A stretch of 64,000 bases of DNA from Dokdonella fugitiva (GTDB lineage: Bacteria; Pseudomonadota; Gammaproteobacteria; Xanthomonadales; Rhodanobacteraceae): contig NZ_SLWQ01000005.1 of assembly GCF_004342425.1 (NCBI RefSeq), positions 62,001 through 126,000 on the forward strand. Reading direction: 5' to 3'. The notes beneath the pieces were generated by a model that had not been told where the DNA came from, did no database searches, and saw only the letters and a program-made list of their open reading frames with translations. Of this stretch, positions 43,142-51,343 are shown piece by piece. Position 1 is the first letter of the stretch; every line of letters starts with the position of its first letter. The translations under genes and the position numbers were made by a program.

Positions 43142-43701
43142 GGCAGCTCCGGTTCTAGCACGGCGCGCAGCTTGCGCACCGCGCGGAAGATGGCCTGCTT
43201 GCAGGCGCCGACGTTGAGCGACAGCGCCGCCGCGATGTCCTCGAGCGACCGGCCCTCGTGATGGCGCAGGACGAATGCGCTGCGCTCGAGCACGCTCATG
43301 CGTGCGAGCTCGCCCTCGATGCCGCGGCGCAGCTCGGCGCTGCGCGCGACGCGCTCCGGCCCCGGTTGCGCCTCGAGCGTGCGCGCGAGCAGGCCCTCGG
43401 CCTCCTCGCCGTCCGGCAACGCCGTCTCGACACGGCCGCGCCGGCGCAGCTGCTCGAGCGCCGCGTTGACCGCGATGCGGTGCAGCCAGGTCGCGAATGC
43501 CGCGCGCCCGTCGAAGTCGCGCAGGTGCCGCCAGGCATTGAAGAACGCCTCCTGCACCGCATCTTCGGCGACGGCCTTGTCGCCGGTGATGCGCGCGCAG
43601 ACGCGGTACAACGCGCCGGCGTGCGCATCGACGAGGCGTCGAAACGCGACGGCGTCCCCTGCGCCCGCGCGGGCGATCCAGCGCGCTTCATCGTCGGTCA
43701 T
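43138..43701 (-). CDS. ECF-type RNA polymerase sigma factor
   Basis: The 187-residue protein has sigma region 2 (KAVAEDAVQEAFFNAWRHL, then FATWLHRIAVNAALEQLRRR) and region 4 (LEDIAAALSLNVGACKQAIFRAVRKLR). The ATG at 43701 is chosen since the upstream extension is not sigma-like. It heads an operon with the putative anti-sigma factor (4-bp overlap) and two exported HEAT-repeat proteins. The regulon probably includes its own operon and reacts to an envelope signal. A second ECF gene starts 152 bp away on the other strand. Confidence 0.92.
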   Translation of the reverse strand: MTDDEARWIARAGAGDAVAFRRLVDAHAGALYRVCARITGDKAVAEDAVQEAFFNAWRHLRDFDGRAAFATWLHRIAVNAALEQLRRRGRVETALPDGEEAEGLLARTLEAQPGPERVARSAELRRGIEGELARMSVLERSAFVLRHHEGRSLEDIAAALSLNVGACKQAIFRAVRKLRAVLEPELP

Positions 43702-43853
43702 GGCCCCTAGGATGCGCGATCGGCGCCCCCGGTTAGCAAGGCGCACGGATGTGGTCGCCCGCGGGCGAACCCCGCGGGCCGGTCCGCGGCGTTGCACATG
43801 GCGGTCCGACCCGGATCGTGACGTTTCCGGTCCCTATGCCGTACCCTCGGCGA

Positions 43854-44405
43854 ATGGGGGACGAAAGAACCGACGAGGCATTGATGCTCGCATACGCCGG
43901 AGGCGACCTGCTCGCCTTCGAGACGCTCTATCGGCGCCACCGCGGCACGCTGTACCGCTTCCTGCTGCGCAGCCTGCGCCATCGCGCCGATGCCGACGAG
44001 CTGTTCCAGGAGAGCTGGAGCCGGCTCGTCGCCGCGCGCGAGCGTTACCGGCCGGAGGCGAAATTCACGACCTGGCTGCTGCAGATCGCGCACAACCTCG
44101 TCGTCGACCGCTTCCGCCGCCAGCGCCCCCAAGCCTCGCCGGAAGAAACCGAGACCGTGCTGCGCAGCCTCGACGCGCCGGAGAGCGAACAGCCCGAGCG
44201 CGCGCTCAGCGAATTCGAGCAGCGCCGGCGCCTCCAGCTCGCACTGGAGGAACTGCCCGAGGAGCAACGCATCGCCTTCCTGCTGCGCGTCGAAGGCGGC
44301 CTCGGCCTCGAGGAGATCGGCGAGATCACCGGCGCCGGCCGAGAAACGGTGAAATCGCGCCTGCGCTATGCGCTCGCGCGCATCCGCGCGAGGTTCCAGG
44401 CATGA
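43854..44405 (+). CDS. ECF-type RNA polymerase sigma factor
   Basis: The 183-residue protein has region 2 (HRADADELFQESWSRLVAARERY, then FTTWLLQIAHNLVVDRFRR) and region 4 (LEEIGEITGAGRETVKSRLRYALARIR). The ATG at 43854 starts at MGDERTDEAL; a longer frame upstream is Pro/Arg-rich and unlikely. Its stop overlaps the start of the next gene by 4 bp. That gene encodes a single-helix membrane protein that may be its anti-sigma factor. It is transcribed away from another ECF operon. Confidence 0.92.
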   Translation: MGDERTDEALMLAYAGGDLLAFETLYRRHRGTLYRFLLRSLRHRADADELFQESWSRLVAARERYRPEAKFTTWLLQIAHNLVVDRFRRQRPQASPEETETVLRSLDAPESEQPERALSEFEQRRRLQLALEELPEEQRIAFLLRVEGGLGLEEIGEITGAGRETVKSRLRYALARIRARFQA

Positions 44406-45355
44406 GCCTGCCGCGCGATCCCGACCACGACCTCGAGCGCCTGCTCGCCGACGACGGCGGCGACCTGGCCGCGCTGTACCGGCGCCTGCCGAAGGCCGAA
44501 CCGCCGCGCCGCCTCGATCGCAGCGTGCTCGGCGAAGCCGCGCGCGCGGTCCGTGGCCATACGCCGCGGCGCCAGCGCTGGCTGCTCGGCGTCGGCTCCG
44601 CCGCGGGCATCGTGCTCGCCGCGGGCATCGCCTGGCATGTCGGCCAGGACGCACTGCGGCGCGAGGCGCAGGGCGAATGGCCGGTGCAGGGCGCGCCTGC
44701 AACCCCGTCGCGCAACCAGAATTACGTACCCGTGCACCCGCTCGACGAGCCGGCGCCGAAGCGCGCACCGCCGCCGGCGCAGGACACGGTCGACGCCGCC
44801 GCACCACCGCCGGCGCAGGACACGGTCGACGCCGCCGCACCACCGCCGGCGCAGGACACGGTCGACGCCGCCGCACCCGCCGCGGCGGCCCCGCCGCCAC
44901 CGGCCGCCGCCAGGCCTGCACCGCGCAAGGCGGAAGCACGCGCGAAAGAGCACGCGCCGCCGCTTGCACAGCCGCTTGCGCCGGCGCCGCCGCCCCCTGC
45001 CCCGGCCGCGATGGCGGCGCCCGCGCCGCAGGCTGCGCCGGCCGAAGCGGAACGCGCAGAGGGCAAATCCGGCGAGGGCTTCGCCGCGGGCATCACGGCC
45101 GGAGCCGCGGATGCGACGAAGGCGAAGGTCGCGCCTGCCGGCCATGGCACGCGCTCGCGCGCGGTTTCGGCGCCGCCCAGCAGTTCGGTCGAACTGCGCC
45201 GCGACATGCAGCTCGCGCCGGACGACTGGCTCGCGCACATCCGCCAGTTGTTGCACCAGGGGCGGCGCCAGCAGGCGATCGAGAGCCTGCGCCTGTTCCA
45301 GGCCACCCATCCGGACCATCCGCTGCCGGCCGAATTGCGCGCGCTGCTCGACTGA
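44402..45355 (+). CDS. Pro/Ala-rich single-pass membrane protein, possible anti-sigma factor
   Basis: The 317-residue protein has a cytoplasmic N-terminal segment (PRDPDHDLERLLADDGGDLA, RLPKAEPPRRLDRSVL), a membrane helix near residues 60-78, and a long Pro/Ala-rich periplasmic linker. The linker includes PPPAQDTVDAAA three times. A C-terminal helical domain (DDWLAHIRQLLHQGRRQQAI) resembles one TPR unit. The 4-bp overlap with the sigma gene and the topology suggest an anti-sigma role. The linker would let the C-terminal domain reach the cell wall or outer membrane. Confidence 0.75.
   Translation: MSLPRDPDHDLERLLADDGGDLAALYRRLPKAEPPRRLDRSVLGEAARAVRGHTPRRQRWLLGVGSAAGIVLAAGIAWHVGQDALRREAQGEWPVQGAPATPSRNQNYVPVHPLDEPAPKRAPPPAQDTVDAAAPPPAQDTVDAAAPPPAQDTVDAAAPAAAAPPPPAAARPAPRKAEARAKEHAPPLAQPLAPAPPPPAPAAMAAPAPQAAPAEAERAEGKSGEGFAAGITAGAADATKAKVAPAGHGTRSRAVSAPPSSSVELRRDMQLAPDDWLAHIRQLLHQGRRQQAIESLRLFQATHPDHPLPAELRALLD
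44768..44875 (+). repeat. 36-bp coding tandem repeat, three copies
   Basis: Units 44768-44803, 44804-44839 and 44840-44875 encode PPPAQDTVDAAA in frame. They are nearly identical at the DNA level, with only the third base of the first codon changed in the first unit. The repeat lies in the periplasmic linker of the putative anti-sigma protein and could vary in copy number between strains. Confidence 0.9.
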
Positions 45356-45393
45356 TCCGGGCCGCGCGCGTGCCGCGCGCTACACTCGCGCCG

Positions 45394-45984
45394 ATGAGCG
45401 CCAAGTCGACCCTGCGCGCCGAAGCCGAGCTGCTGCAGGAAACCAGGAAGAGCCGCTTTCTCGCCCGCGCCGCGCCGGTCGACACGCCGGAGGCGGCGGC
45501 GGCATTCTTCGCGCGCGCGGGCGACGCTGCGGCCACGCACAATTGCTGGGCCTGGCGCATCGGCGCGAACTACCGATTCAACGACGACGGTGAGCCGGGC
45601 GGCAGCGCCGGCAAGCCGATCCTCATGGCGATCGACGGCCAGGGGCTCGACCGCGTCGCGGTGGTCGTCACGCGCTGGTTCGGCGGCATCAAGCTCGGCG
45701 TCGGCGGCCTCGTGCGCGCCTACGGCGGCTGCGCCGCCGAATGCCTGCGGCGCGCGGAACGCCGACCGATCGTCGACCTGCGTCGCGCGCGCATCCGCTG
45801 CGACTACGCGGCCCTGCCATTGCTGCACGCGCGCCTGCGTGATTTCGATGCGGCCAAACGCGCCGAAAACGCCGATGCCGATGGCATCGAACTCGAGGTC
45901 GAGCTGCCGGCCGAACGCGTCGACGCACTCGCTGCCTACGTACGCGACCTCACGCGCGGCCGCGGCGTGTTCGAACGTGCTTGA
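45394..45984 (+). CDS. IMPACT/YigZ-family protein
   Basis: The 196-residue protein matches the YigZ/IMPACT family: KSRFLARAAPV near the N-terminus, then ATHNCWAWRIG, FNDDGEPGGSAGKPIL and VVVTRWFGGIKLGVGGLVRAYG. The C-terminal domain is ferredoxin-like (DUF1949). Family members bind nucleic acid or ribosomes; the exact role in bacteria is unsettled. A TACACT box at 45381-45386 ends only 7 bases before the ATG, so the mRNA may be leaderless. It precedes an ABC exporter gene by 52 bp. Confidence 0.9.
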   Translation: MSAKSTLRAEAELLQETRKSRFLARAAPVDTPEAAAAFFARAGDAAATHNCWAWRIGANYRFNDDGEPGGSAGKPILMAIDGQGLDRVAVVVTRWFGGIKLGVGGLVRAYGGCAAECLRRAERRPIVDLRRARIRCDYAALPLLHARLRDFDAAKRAENADADGIELEVELPAERVDALAAYVRDLTRGRGVFERA

Positions 45985-46036
45985 ACGCGCGCCCGCTGCC
46001 CGCACCTCGACACGATCCCCGGCAACCTCCAGTGCG

Positions 46037-47803
46037 ATGACCGACCAGCCCGCCACCGCATCGCCGCGCAAGCTCCATTCGCTCACGCGCCTGTTGCCCT
46101 TCCTCCGGCCCTATCGCGGCCTGCTCGCCGGCTGGCTCGGTTTCCTCGCGCTGTCGTCGACGGCGACGCTGGCCTTGCCGCAGGCCGTGCGCGTGATGAT
46201 CGACCATGGTTTCACGCAGGTCGACGCAGCGGCGATCAATGCAAGCTTCCTCGGCCTGTTCGCGGTCGCCGCGGTGCTCGCGATCGCGACCGCGGCGCGC
46301 TTCTTCTTCGTCACCCTGCTCGGCGAACGCGTCGCCGCAGACCTGCGCCGGCGCCTGTACGACCACCTGCTCACGCTCGACCAGGCGTTCTACGAGAGCA
46401 CCCGCACGGGCGAACTCGTCTCGCGCCTCGCCGCCGACACCGAACTCGTGCAGACGGTCGTCGGCTCGACCCTGTCGGTCACGCTGCGCAGCATCGTGAC
46501 CCTGGTCGGCGGCGCCGCCGCGATGGTCTGGACCAGCCCGCGCCTCGCCGGTTTCACCGTGCTGGTGATTCCCGCGGTGGTGTTGCCGATCGTCGTGTTC
46601 GGCCGGCGCGTGTCGAAGCTCTCGCGCGAGAGCCAGGACCGCATCGCGGACGCGTCGGCGATCGCGAGCGAGGCGCTGAACACCGTGCACACGGTGCAGG
46701 CGTACACCCGCGAGCCGGAGGAATCGCGGCGCTACGCCGAAGCGATCCGCCGCGCACTCGAGGTCGCGCGCAGGCGCATCGCGATGACCGGAAGCCTCAC
46801 CGCGATGGTGATCCTGCTCGTGTTCGGCGCGATCACGCTCGTGCTGTGGGCTGGCGCGAAGGCGGTCATGGCCGGCACGATGGCACCCGGCGTGCTCAGC
46901 CAGTTCGTGCTCTACGCGGTGTTCGCCGCGGGCTCGGTCGGTGCACTCAGCGAAGTCTGGGGCCAGGTGCTGCGCGCGGCCGGTGCGCTCGGTCGCATCG
47001 GCGACCTGCTCGACACGCGCGCGGCCATCGTCTCGCCGGAACCGGCCCTGCCGCTCGCGCGGCCCGTGCGTGGCGCGATCCGCTTCGAGCACGTCGAATT
47101 CCACTACCCGTCGCGCCGCGATCGCCCCGCCCTGCACGACTTCACGCTCGACGTACCGCCGGGCCAAACGATCGCCCTGGTCGGCCCGTCCGGCGCAGGC
47201 AAGACCACGGTGTTCCAGTTGCTGCTGCGCTTCCACGACCCGGGCAGCGGGCGCATCACGCTCGACGGCACCGACCTGCGCGCGCTCGCACTGCCCGAGC
47301 TGCGCGGCAGCATCGCGCTGGTGCCGCAGGACCCCGTCCTGTTCGGCGCCAGCGCGGCGGACAACATCGCCTTCGGCCGCGCCGGCGCGGGGCAGGCCGA
47401 CGTCGTCGCGGCGGCGCGCTCGGCCGAGGCACACGACTTCATCGAGGCCTTGCCCGAAGCCTACGCGACCTATCTCGGCGAACGCGGCGTGCGCCTGTCC
47501 GGCGGCCAGCAGCAACGCATCGCGATCGCGCGCGCCCTGCTGCGCGATGCGCCGGTGCTGCTGCTCGACGAAGCGACCTCGAGCCTGGATGCGCATTCCG
47601 AACACCTCGTCCAGCAGGCGATCGAGCGCCTCGAGGCCGGACGCACGACGCTGGTGATCGCACACCGCCTCGCCACCGTGCAGCGTGCCGACCGCATCGT
47701 CGTCATGGACGGCGGGCGCATCGTCGCGCAGGGCACCCACGCCGAACTCGTGCGCGCCGGCGGCCTGTACGCCGAACTCGCACGCCTGCAATTCGCCGCC
47801 TGA
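46037..47803 (+). CDS. ABC exporter, fused membrane and ATPase domains
   Basis: The 588-residue half-transporter has six membrane helices (about 20-310) and a nucleotide-binding domain. It shows Walker A GPSGAGKTT, signature LSGGQQQRIAIARAL, Walker B VLLLDEATSSLD and the H-loop AHRLATV. It groups with lipid A/multidrug exporters of the MsbA/LmrA type and should act as a homodimer. The stop overlaps the next start (TGATG), so it is coupled to a TPR glycosyltransferase-like gene. Cargo is unknown; a lipid, glycolipid or peptide is possible. Confidence 0.93.
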   Translation: MTDQPATASPRKLHSLTRLLPFLRPYRGLLAGWLGFLALSSTATLALPQAVRVMIDHGFTQVDAAAINASFLGLFAVAAVLAIATAARFFFVTLLGERVAADLRRRLYDHLLTLDQAFYESTRTGELVSRLAADTELVQTVVGSTLSVTLRSIVTLVGGAAAMVWTSPRLAGFTVLVIPAVVLPIVVFGRRVSKLSRESQDRIADASAIASEALNTVHTVQAYTREPEESRRYAEAIRRALEVARRRIAMTGSLTAMVILLVFGAITLVLWAGAKAVMAGTMAPGVLSQFVLYAVFAAGSVGALSEVWGQVLRAAGALGRIGDLLDTRAAIVSPEPALPLARPVRGAIRFEHVEFHYPSRRDRPALHDFTLDVPPGQTIALVGPSGAGKTTVFQLLLRFHDPGSGRITLDGTDLRALALPELRGSIALVPQDPVLFGASAADNIAFGRAGAGQADVVAAARSAEAHDFIEALPEAYATYLGERGVRLSGGQQQRIAIARALLRDAPVLLLDEATSSLDAHSEHLVQQAIERLEAGRTTLVIAHRLATVQRADRIVVMDGGRIVAQGTHAELVRAGGLYAELARLQFAA

Positions 47804-49560
47804 TGGTCGCGCGCGACGCGTTCGGCCTGCGCCTGCGCGAGGCCACCGCCCTCGCCGATCGCGGCGAGCTGCATGCGGCGATCGCACGCCTCGATGCTTT
47901 GCTGCACGAACGCCCGCATGCCGCGGTGCTGCGCCAGCTGCTCGCGCGCTGCCACCTGCGCGCGGGCGAGCGCGACGCGGCCGTCGCCGTCGCCGCGCAT
48001 CCGGCGCTGTTCGCGGACCGCGAGGTCCTGTCCGCCGTGGTCGCCGATTTCGCCGCCGCCGGCGCGTGGCAGGAACGCGCGCGCCTGCTCGAGACCGTGG
48101 CGCGCCACGACCCCGGCGATTACGAAGCGGCGCTCGCGCTCGCCGCGTCCCTGCACGCGCTCGGCTGCCCGAGCGCCGCGTTGCACTGGGCCACGCAGGC
48201 GGCCGCTCTGCGCCCGGCCGAGCCGATGCCACGGGCGATCGCTGCGACCGCACTGATCGATCGTGGCGACGTCGAAGCGGGGCTCGCCGCCTACCGCGCC
48301 CTGCCCGCCGCGCAGGACGATGCGGAGCATGCCGCTCGCCATCTCGTGCTCATGCACTACGACCCCGCGCTCGAGGCGGACGCGATGTCCGCGTGCATCC
48401 GCGATTTCGCCCGGCGCTTCCTGCCGCAGCCCGATCCGGGGGCGCCGCGCGCAAGGACAGCGGGGCAACGCCTGCGCATCGGTTGGGCCTCGCCGCGTCC
48501 CGGCGACGGCCCGGTGGCCACCTTCCTGTCCGGCCTGCTGCGCGCATTCGACCGCGAGCACCACGAACACCTGCTCGTCGATCTCGCTGGCACGGATACG
48601 CGCGCGGCGCGAGCGATGCTGCGCGAGGGCGATACCTGGGTCGACGCGAGCGGCCTGGACGACGCTGCGCTGCTCGCACGCCTGCGTGCGTTGCAGCTCG
48701 ACGTGCTCGTCGACCTCGCCGGCCACTCGACCGCGAACCGGCTGCGCGTGCTCGCGCGCCGCGTCGCGCCGCTGCAGCTCGCTTGGCTGGACTGGTTCGA
48801 CACGACCGGAGCCGCCGCGATCGACGTGTTCGTCGGCGATCCCTGGCTCACGCCTCCGGATGTGGCGGCCGGGTTCAGCGAAACGGTCGCGCAGCTTCCT
48901 TCAGGCCGCTTCTGCTACACGCCGCCGGGGTATGCTATCGACGTGGACCGCGTGGGCGGCGGCGCGGTGGTGTTCGCCTCGTTCAACCGCCTCGCCAAGC
49001 TCAATGACCACGTGCTCGACGCCTGGGCGCGCATCCTGCACGGCTGCGCCGGGTCGCGGCTCGTCCTGCGCGCACGGCACCTCGGCGAAGCGGCGACGCG
49101 CGCGCATGTGGCGTCGCGTTTCGCCGCGCGCGGCATCGGCGCCGCGCGTCTCGAGCTCGGCGGCTCGCTGGCCTATCGCGAGCTGCTCGAAGCGTATCGC
49201 GGCGTCGACGTCGCGCTCGACCCGTTTCCGTTTTCCGGCTGCACGACGAGTTGCGATGCGCTCTGGATGGGGTGTCCCGTCGTCACGCTCGCGGGACGCA
49301 GCTATGTCGGCCGGCAGGGCGCGAGCTTGATGCATCGACTGGATGCGGCCGACTGGATCGCGGCGGACGTGGACGGCTACGTCGCGCGCGCGGTGCGCGC
49401 GGCGGCCGAGGTCGAGGCCTTGCGTGCCGCCCGCGGCACGCTGCGGCGGTGCGTGCTCGCGAAACTGTGCGACGCGCGCACGCAAGCCGACGAGTTCGCG
49501 CGCCTGGTGCAGGAGCAGTGGCAGCGCGTTGCAGCGCGCAACCGGTTCGGCCACCCGTGA
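47803..49560 (+). CDS. TPR-containing OGT/SPINDLY-like glycosyltransferase (GT41)
   Basis: The 585-residue protein has an N-terminal TPR-like helical part (about 1-215) and a GT41-type C-terminal part. Signatures are VLVDLAGHSTANRLRVLARR, APLQLAWLDWFDTTGAAAID and MGCPVVTLAGRSYVGRQ with GASLMHRL. In OGT the first catalytic-domain strand carries a His in DFGNHP; here the place reads PRPGDGP, so that His is missing. The GYPGTTG segment is also altered to WFDTTG. It may therefore be a diverged transferase or a binding protein. It is translationally coupled to the ABC exporter. Confidence 0.85.
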   Translation: MVARDAFGLRLREATALADRGELHAAIARLDALLHERPHAAVLRQLLARCHLRAGERDAAVAVAAHPALFADREVLSAVVADFAAAGAWQERARLLETVARHDPGDYEAALALAASLHALGCPSAALHWATQAAALRPAEPMPRAIAATALIDRGDVEAGLAAYRALPAAQDDAEHAARHLVLMHYDPALEADAMSACIRDFARRFLPQPDPGAPRARTAGQRLRIGWASPRPGDGPVATFLSGLLRAFDREHHEHLLVDLAGTDTRAARAMLREGDTWVDASGLDDAALLARLRALQLDVLVDLAGHSTANRLRVLARRVAPLQLAWLDWFDTTGAAAIDVFVGDPWLTPPDVAAGFSETVAQLPSGRFCYTPPGYAIDVDRVGGGAVVFASFNRLAKLNDHVLDAWARILHGCAGSRLVLRARHLGEAATRAHVASRFAARGIGAARLELGGSLAYRELLEAYRGVDVALDPFPFSGCTTSCDALWMGCPVVTLAGRSYVGRQGASLMHRLDAADWIAADVDGYVARAVRAAAEVEALRAARGTLRRCVLAKLCDARTQADEFARLVQEQWQRVAARNRFGHP

Positions 49561-49635
49561 ACGCGTGCGGTGGCGATGGGCGAGTGCGTGGGCGCGCGGG
49601 TTCGCGACGACGATCGGCAGGATCGGGAAGGGGCC

Positions 49636-49667
49636 AAAAAACGAAGCCCCGCGCCGCGGGGCTTCGT
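49636..49667 (-). terminator. Rho-independent terminator of the cold-shock gene
   Basis: A perfect 12-bp stem, ACGAAGCCCCGC (49641-49652) with GCGGGGCTTCGT (49656-49667), has a GCC loop. On the minus strand it is followed by TTTTTT. It lies 18 bp after the csp stop and also 76 bp after the convergent glycosyltransferase gene. Confidence 0.9.
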
Positions 49668-49684
49668 AAGCGTGCGAGCCGCGG

Positions 49685-49891
49685 TCACTTGACCGGCTGC
49701 ACGCCCGATGCCTGGGAGCCTTTCGGTCCCTGCACGATCTCGAAGTTCACGCGCTGCCCCTGTTGCAACGTGCGAAAACCCTGCGAATTGATGGCCGAGT
49801 AGTGAACGAACACGTCCTCCCCGCCGTCCTCGGGCGCGATGAAGCCGAAGCCCTTCGCGTCGTTGAACCACTTCACTGTACCGGTAAGCAT
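49685..49891 (-). CDS. Cold-shock domain protein
   Basis: The 68-residue protein is a complete CspA-type single OB domain with RNP1 KGFGFI and RNP2 VFVHY, and starts [10 protein letters not shown]. It binds single-stranded RNA and DNA and works as an RNA chaperone. The ATG at 49891 is chosen by family start; an upstream in-frame extension is not family-like. A promoter about 72 bases upstream leaves a moderate leader, shorter than that of cold-induced cspA in E. coli. It is a monocistronic gene with its own terminator. Confidence 0.95.
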   Translation of the reverse strand: MLTGTVKWFNDAKGFGFIAPEDGGEDVFVHYSAINSQGFRTLQQGQRVNFEIVQGPKGSQASGVQPVK

Positions 49892-49969
49892 CGATGCCTC
49901 TCGCTGTCTGGAACGCACCCCCAATGCCGCGCTGCGCTCCCCATGGGCCCAGCACACAGGTGCGTTTCG

Positions 49970-50000
49970 AGTATAACAATTGCTTAACGGATCGAATCAA
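49970..50000 (-). promoter_or_regulatory. Promoter of the cold-shock gene
   Basis: On the minus strand TTGATT (50000-49995) and TATACT (49975-49970) are 19 bp apart, in a locally AT-rich stretch (CAATTGTTATACT). Transcription would begin near 49963. Confidence 0.6.
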
Positions 50001-50054
50001 GCTGCAGTGCGCAAGGCCCGAACGGCCCGGGTGGAACAGCCTGCTCGCTTCGCT

Positions 50055-50804
50055 TCAGGCGCCGAGCAACGCGATGACGATGCGCGGCACCATTGCCGTG
50101 GCGGCTTCGAGGTTGGCGAAGATTTCGGGCAGGCTGATCTCGGCCTCGTCGCCGCAGCCGGCGGCCCAGTTCGCGACGAGGGCGATGCACGCGTAGTCGA
50201 GTTCGAGTTCGCGTGCGAGCGCGGCTTCGGGCATGCCGGTCATGCCGACGAGGTCGCAGCCGTCGCGGCGCATGCGCGCGATTTCCGCGCGCGTCTCCAG
50301 GCGCGGGCCCTGCGTCGCGCCGTAGCAACCGCCGTCGACGACCGCGACGCCCGCGCGCGCGGCCGCGGCGAGCAGGTCGCGCCGCAGGGCGGCCGTGTAC
50401 GGTTCGCTGAAATCGATGTGCCTGACCTCGGCGCCGGCGACGTCGCAGAAGCTCGTCAGGCGCTCGCTCGTGTAGTCGATGATCTGGTCGGGCAGCGCGA
50501 CCACGCGCGGTCCCATGTCGGCGCGGATGCCACCGACCGCGTTGACGCCGATCACGCGGCGGGCGCCGAGATGGTGCAGCGCCCAGACATTGGCGCGGTA
50601 GTTCACCCGATGCGGCGGGATCGTGTGCGACTCGCCGTGGCGCGCGAGGAAGGCGACGCGCCTGTCGCCGAGGCGGCCGACGACGATGCTGTCGGACGGA
50701 TGCCCGTAGGGCGTGTCGATCGCGTGGCGTTCGGCCGCTTCGAGGCCGGGGAAGCGGTACAGGCCCGTGCCGCCGATGAGGGCGAGGTCGATGTGCCTGT
50801 TCAT
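50055..50804 (-). CDS. S-methyl-5'-thioinosine phosphorylase (MTAP family)
   Basis: The 249-residue protein has the MTAP/PNP fold: IGGTGLYRFPGL, phosphate-binding RHGESHTIPPHRVNYRANVWAL, NAVGGI and TGMPEAALARELELDYACI. The base-binding strand reads VANWAAG, with Asn where methylthioadenosine phosphorylases have Asp. This favours 6-oxopurines such as methylthioinosine, as in the Pseudomonas aeruginosa enzyme. It releases hypoxanthine, which the upstream Hpt can salvage; the genes overlap by 4 bp. It is the last gene of the CYTH-nagZ-hpt operon. Confidence 0.9.
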   Translation of the reverse strand: MNRHIDLALIGGTGLYRFPGLEAAERHAIDTPYGHPSDSIVVGRLGDRRVAFLARHGESHTIPPHRVNYRANVWALHHLGARRVIGVNAVGGIRADMGPRVVALPDQIIDYTSERLTSFCDVAGAEVRHIDFSEPYTAALRRDLLAAAARAGVAVVDGGCYGATQGPRLETRAEIARMRRDGCDLVGMTGMPEAALARELELDYACIALVANWAAGCGDEAEISLPEIFANLEAATAMVPRIVIALLGA

Positions 50805-51343
50805 GCGTCCACCGCGTAGATCGCCGCGAGGTTGCGGCCCTGTTCGTGATAGTCCATGCCGTAGCCGAACACGTAGCGGTCGGGCACCTCGACGCCGACG
50901 AAATCGGCGCGCAGGCCCGCACCGCGGCCGTGGCGCTTCTCGCAGAGCACGGCGAGCAGCACGCGCGCGGCGCCCTGTTCGACGCAGAAATCACGGATCG
51001 CCTTCAGCGTATGGCCCTCGTCGAGGATGTCGTCGACGAGCAGCACGGTCCTGTCCGCGAGCGAAATCGCCGGCTGCTTGATCCACATCAGCGCGCCGCC
51101 GCTGGTGGCGCCGCGATAGCGCGTCGCGTGCACGTAGTCGAAGGTGAGCGGCGCACGGATCGCGGTCGCGAGCTGGCCCGCGAAGGGCAGCGCGCCCTGC
51201 ATGACGGTGAGGAACACCGCGGGGGCGCCGGCGAGTTCCGCGTCGATTCCGGCGCCGACGCGCGCAATCGCCGCGGCCAGCGTGGCACCGTCGTGGATGA
51301 GATCGGCGCGCGCGAGCGCGTCGGCGAGCTTGGCCGTGCTCAT
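50801..51343 (-). CDS. hpt: Hypoxanthine phosphoribosyltransferase
   Basis: The 180-residue protein is a type I phosphoribosyltransferase with the PRPP motif VLLVDDILDEGHTLKAI and an early MQGALPFAGQL loop. VPDRYVFGYGMDYHEQGRNL is typical of the hypoxanthine/guanine enzymes. It converts hypoxanthine to IMP. It overlaps nagZ upstream and the thioinosine phosphorylase downstream by 4 bp each, so the product of the latter is its substrate in one operon. Confidence 0.92.
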   Translation of the reverse strand: MSTAKLADALARADLIHDGATLAAAIARVGAGIDAELAGAPAVFLTVMQGALPFAGQLATAIRAPLTFDYVHATRYRGATSGGALMWIKQPAISLADRTVLLVDDILDEGHTLKAIRDFCVEQGAARVLLAVLCEKRHGRGAGLRADFVGVEVPDRYVFGYGMDYHEQGRNLAAIYAVDA

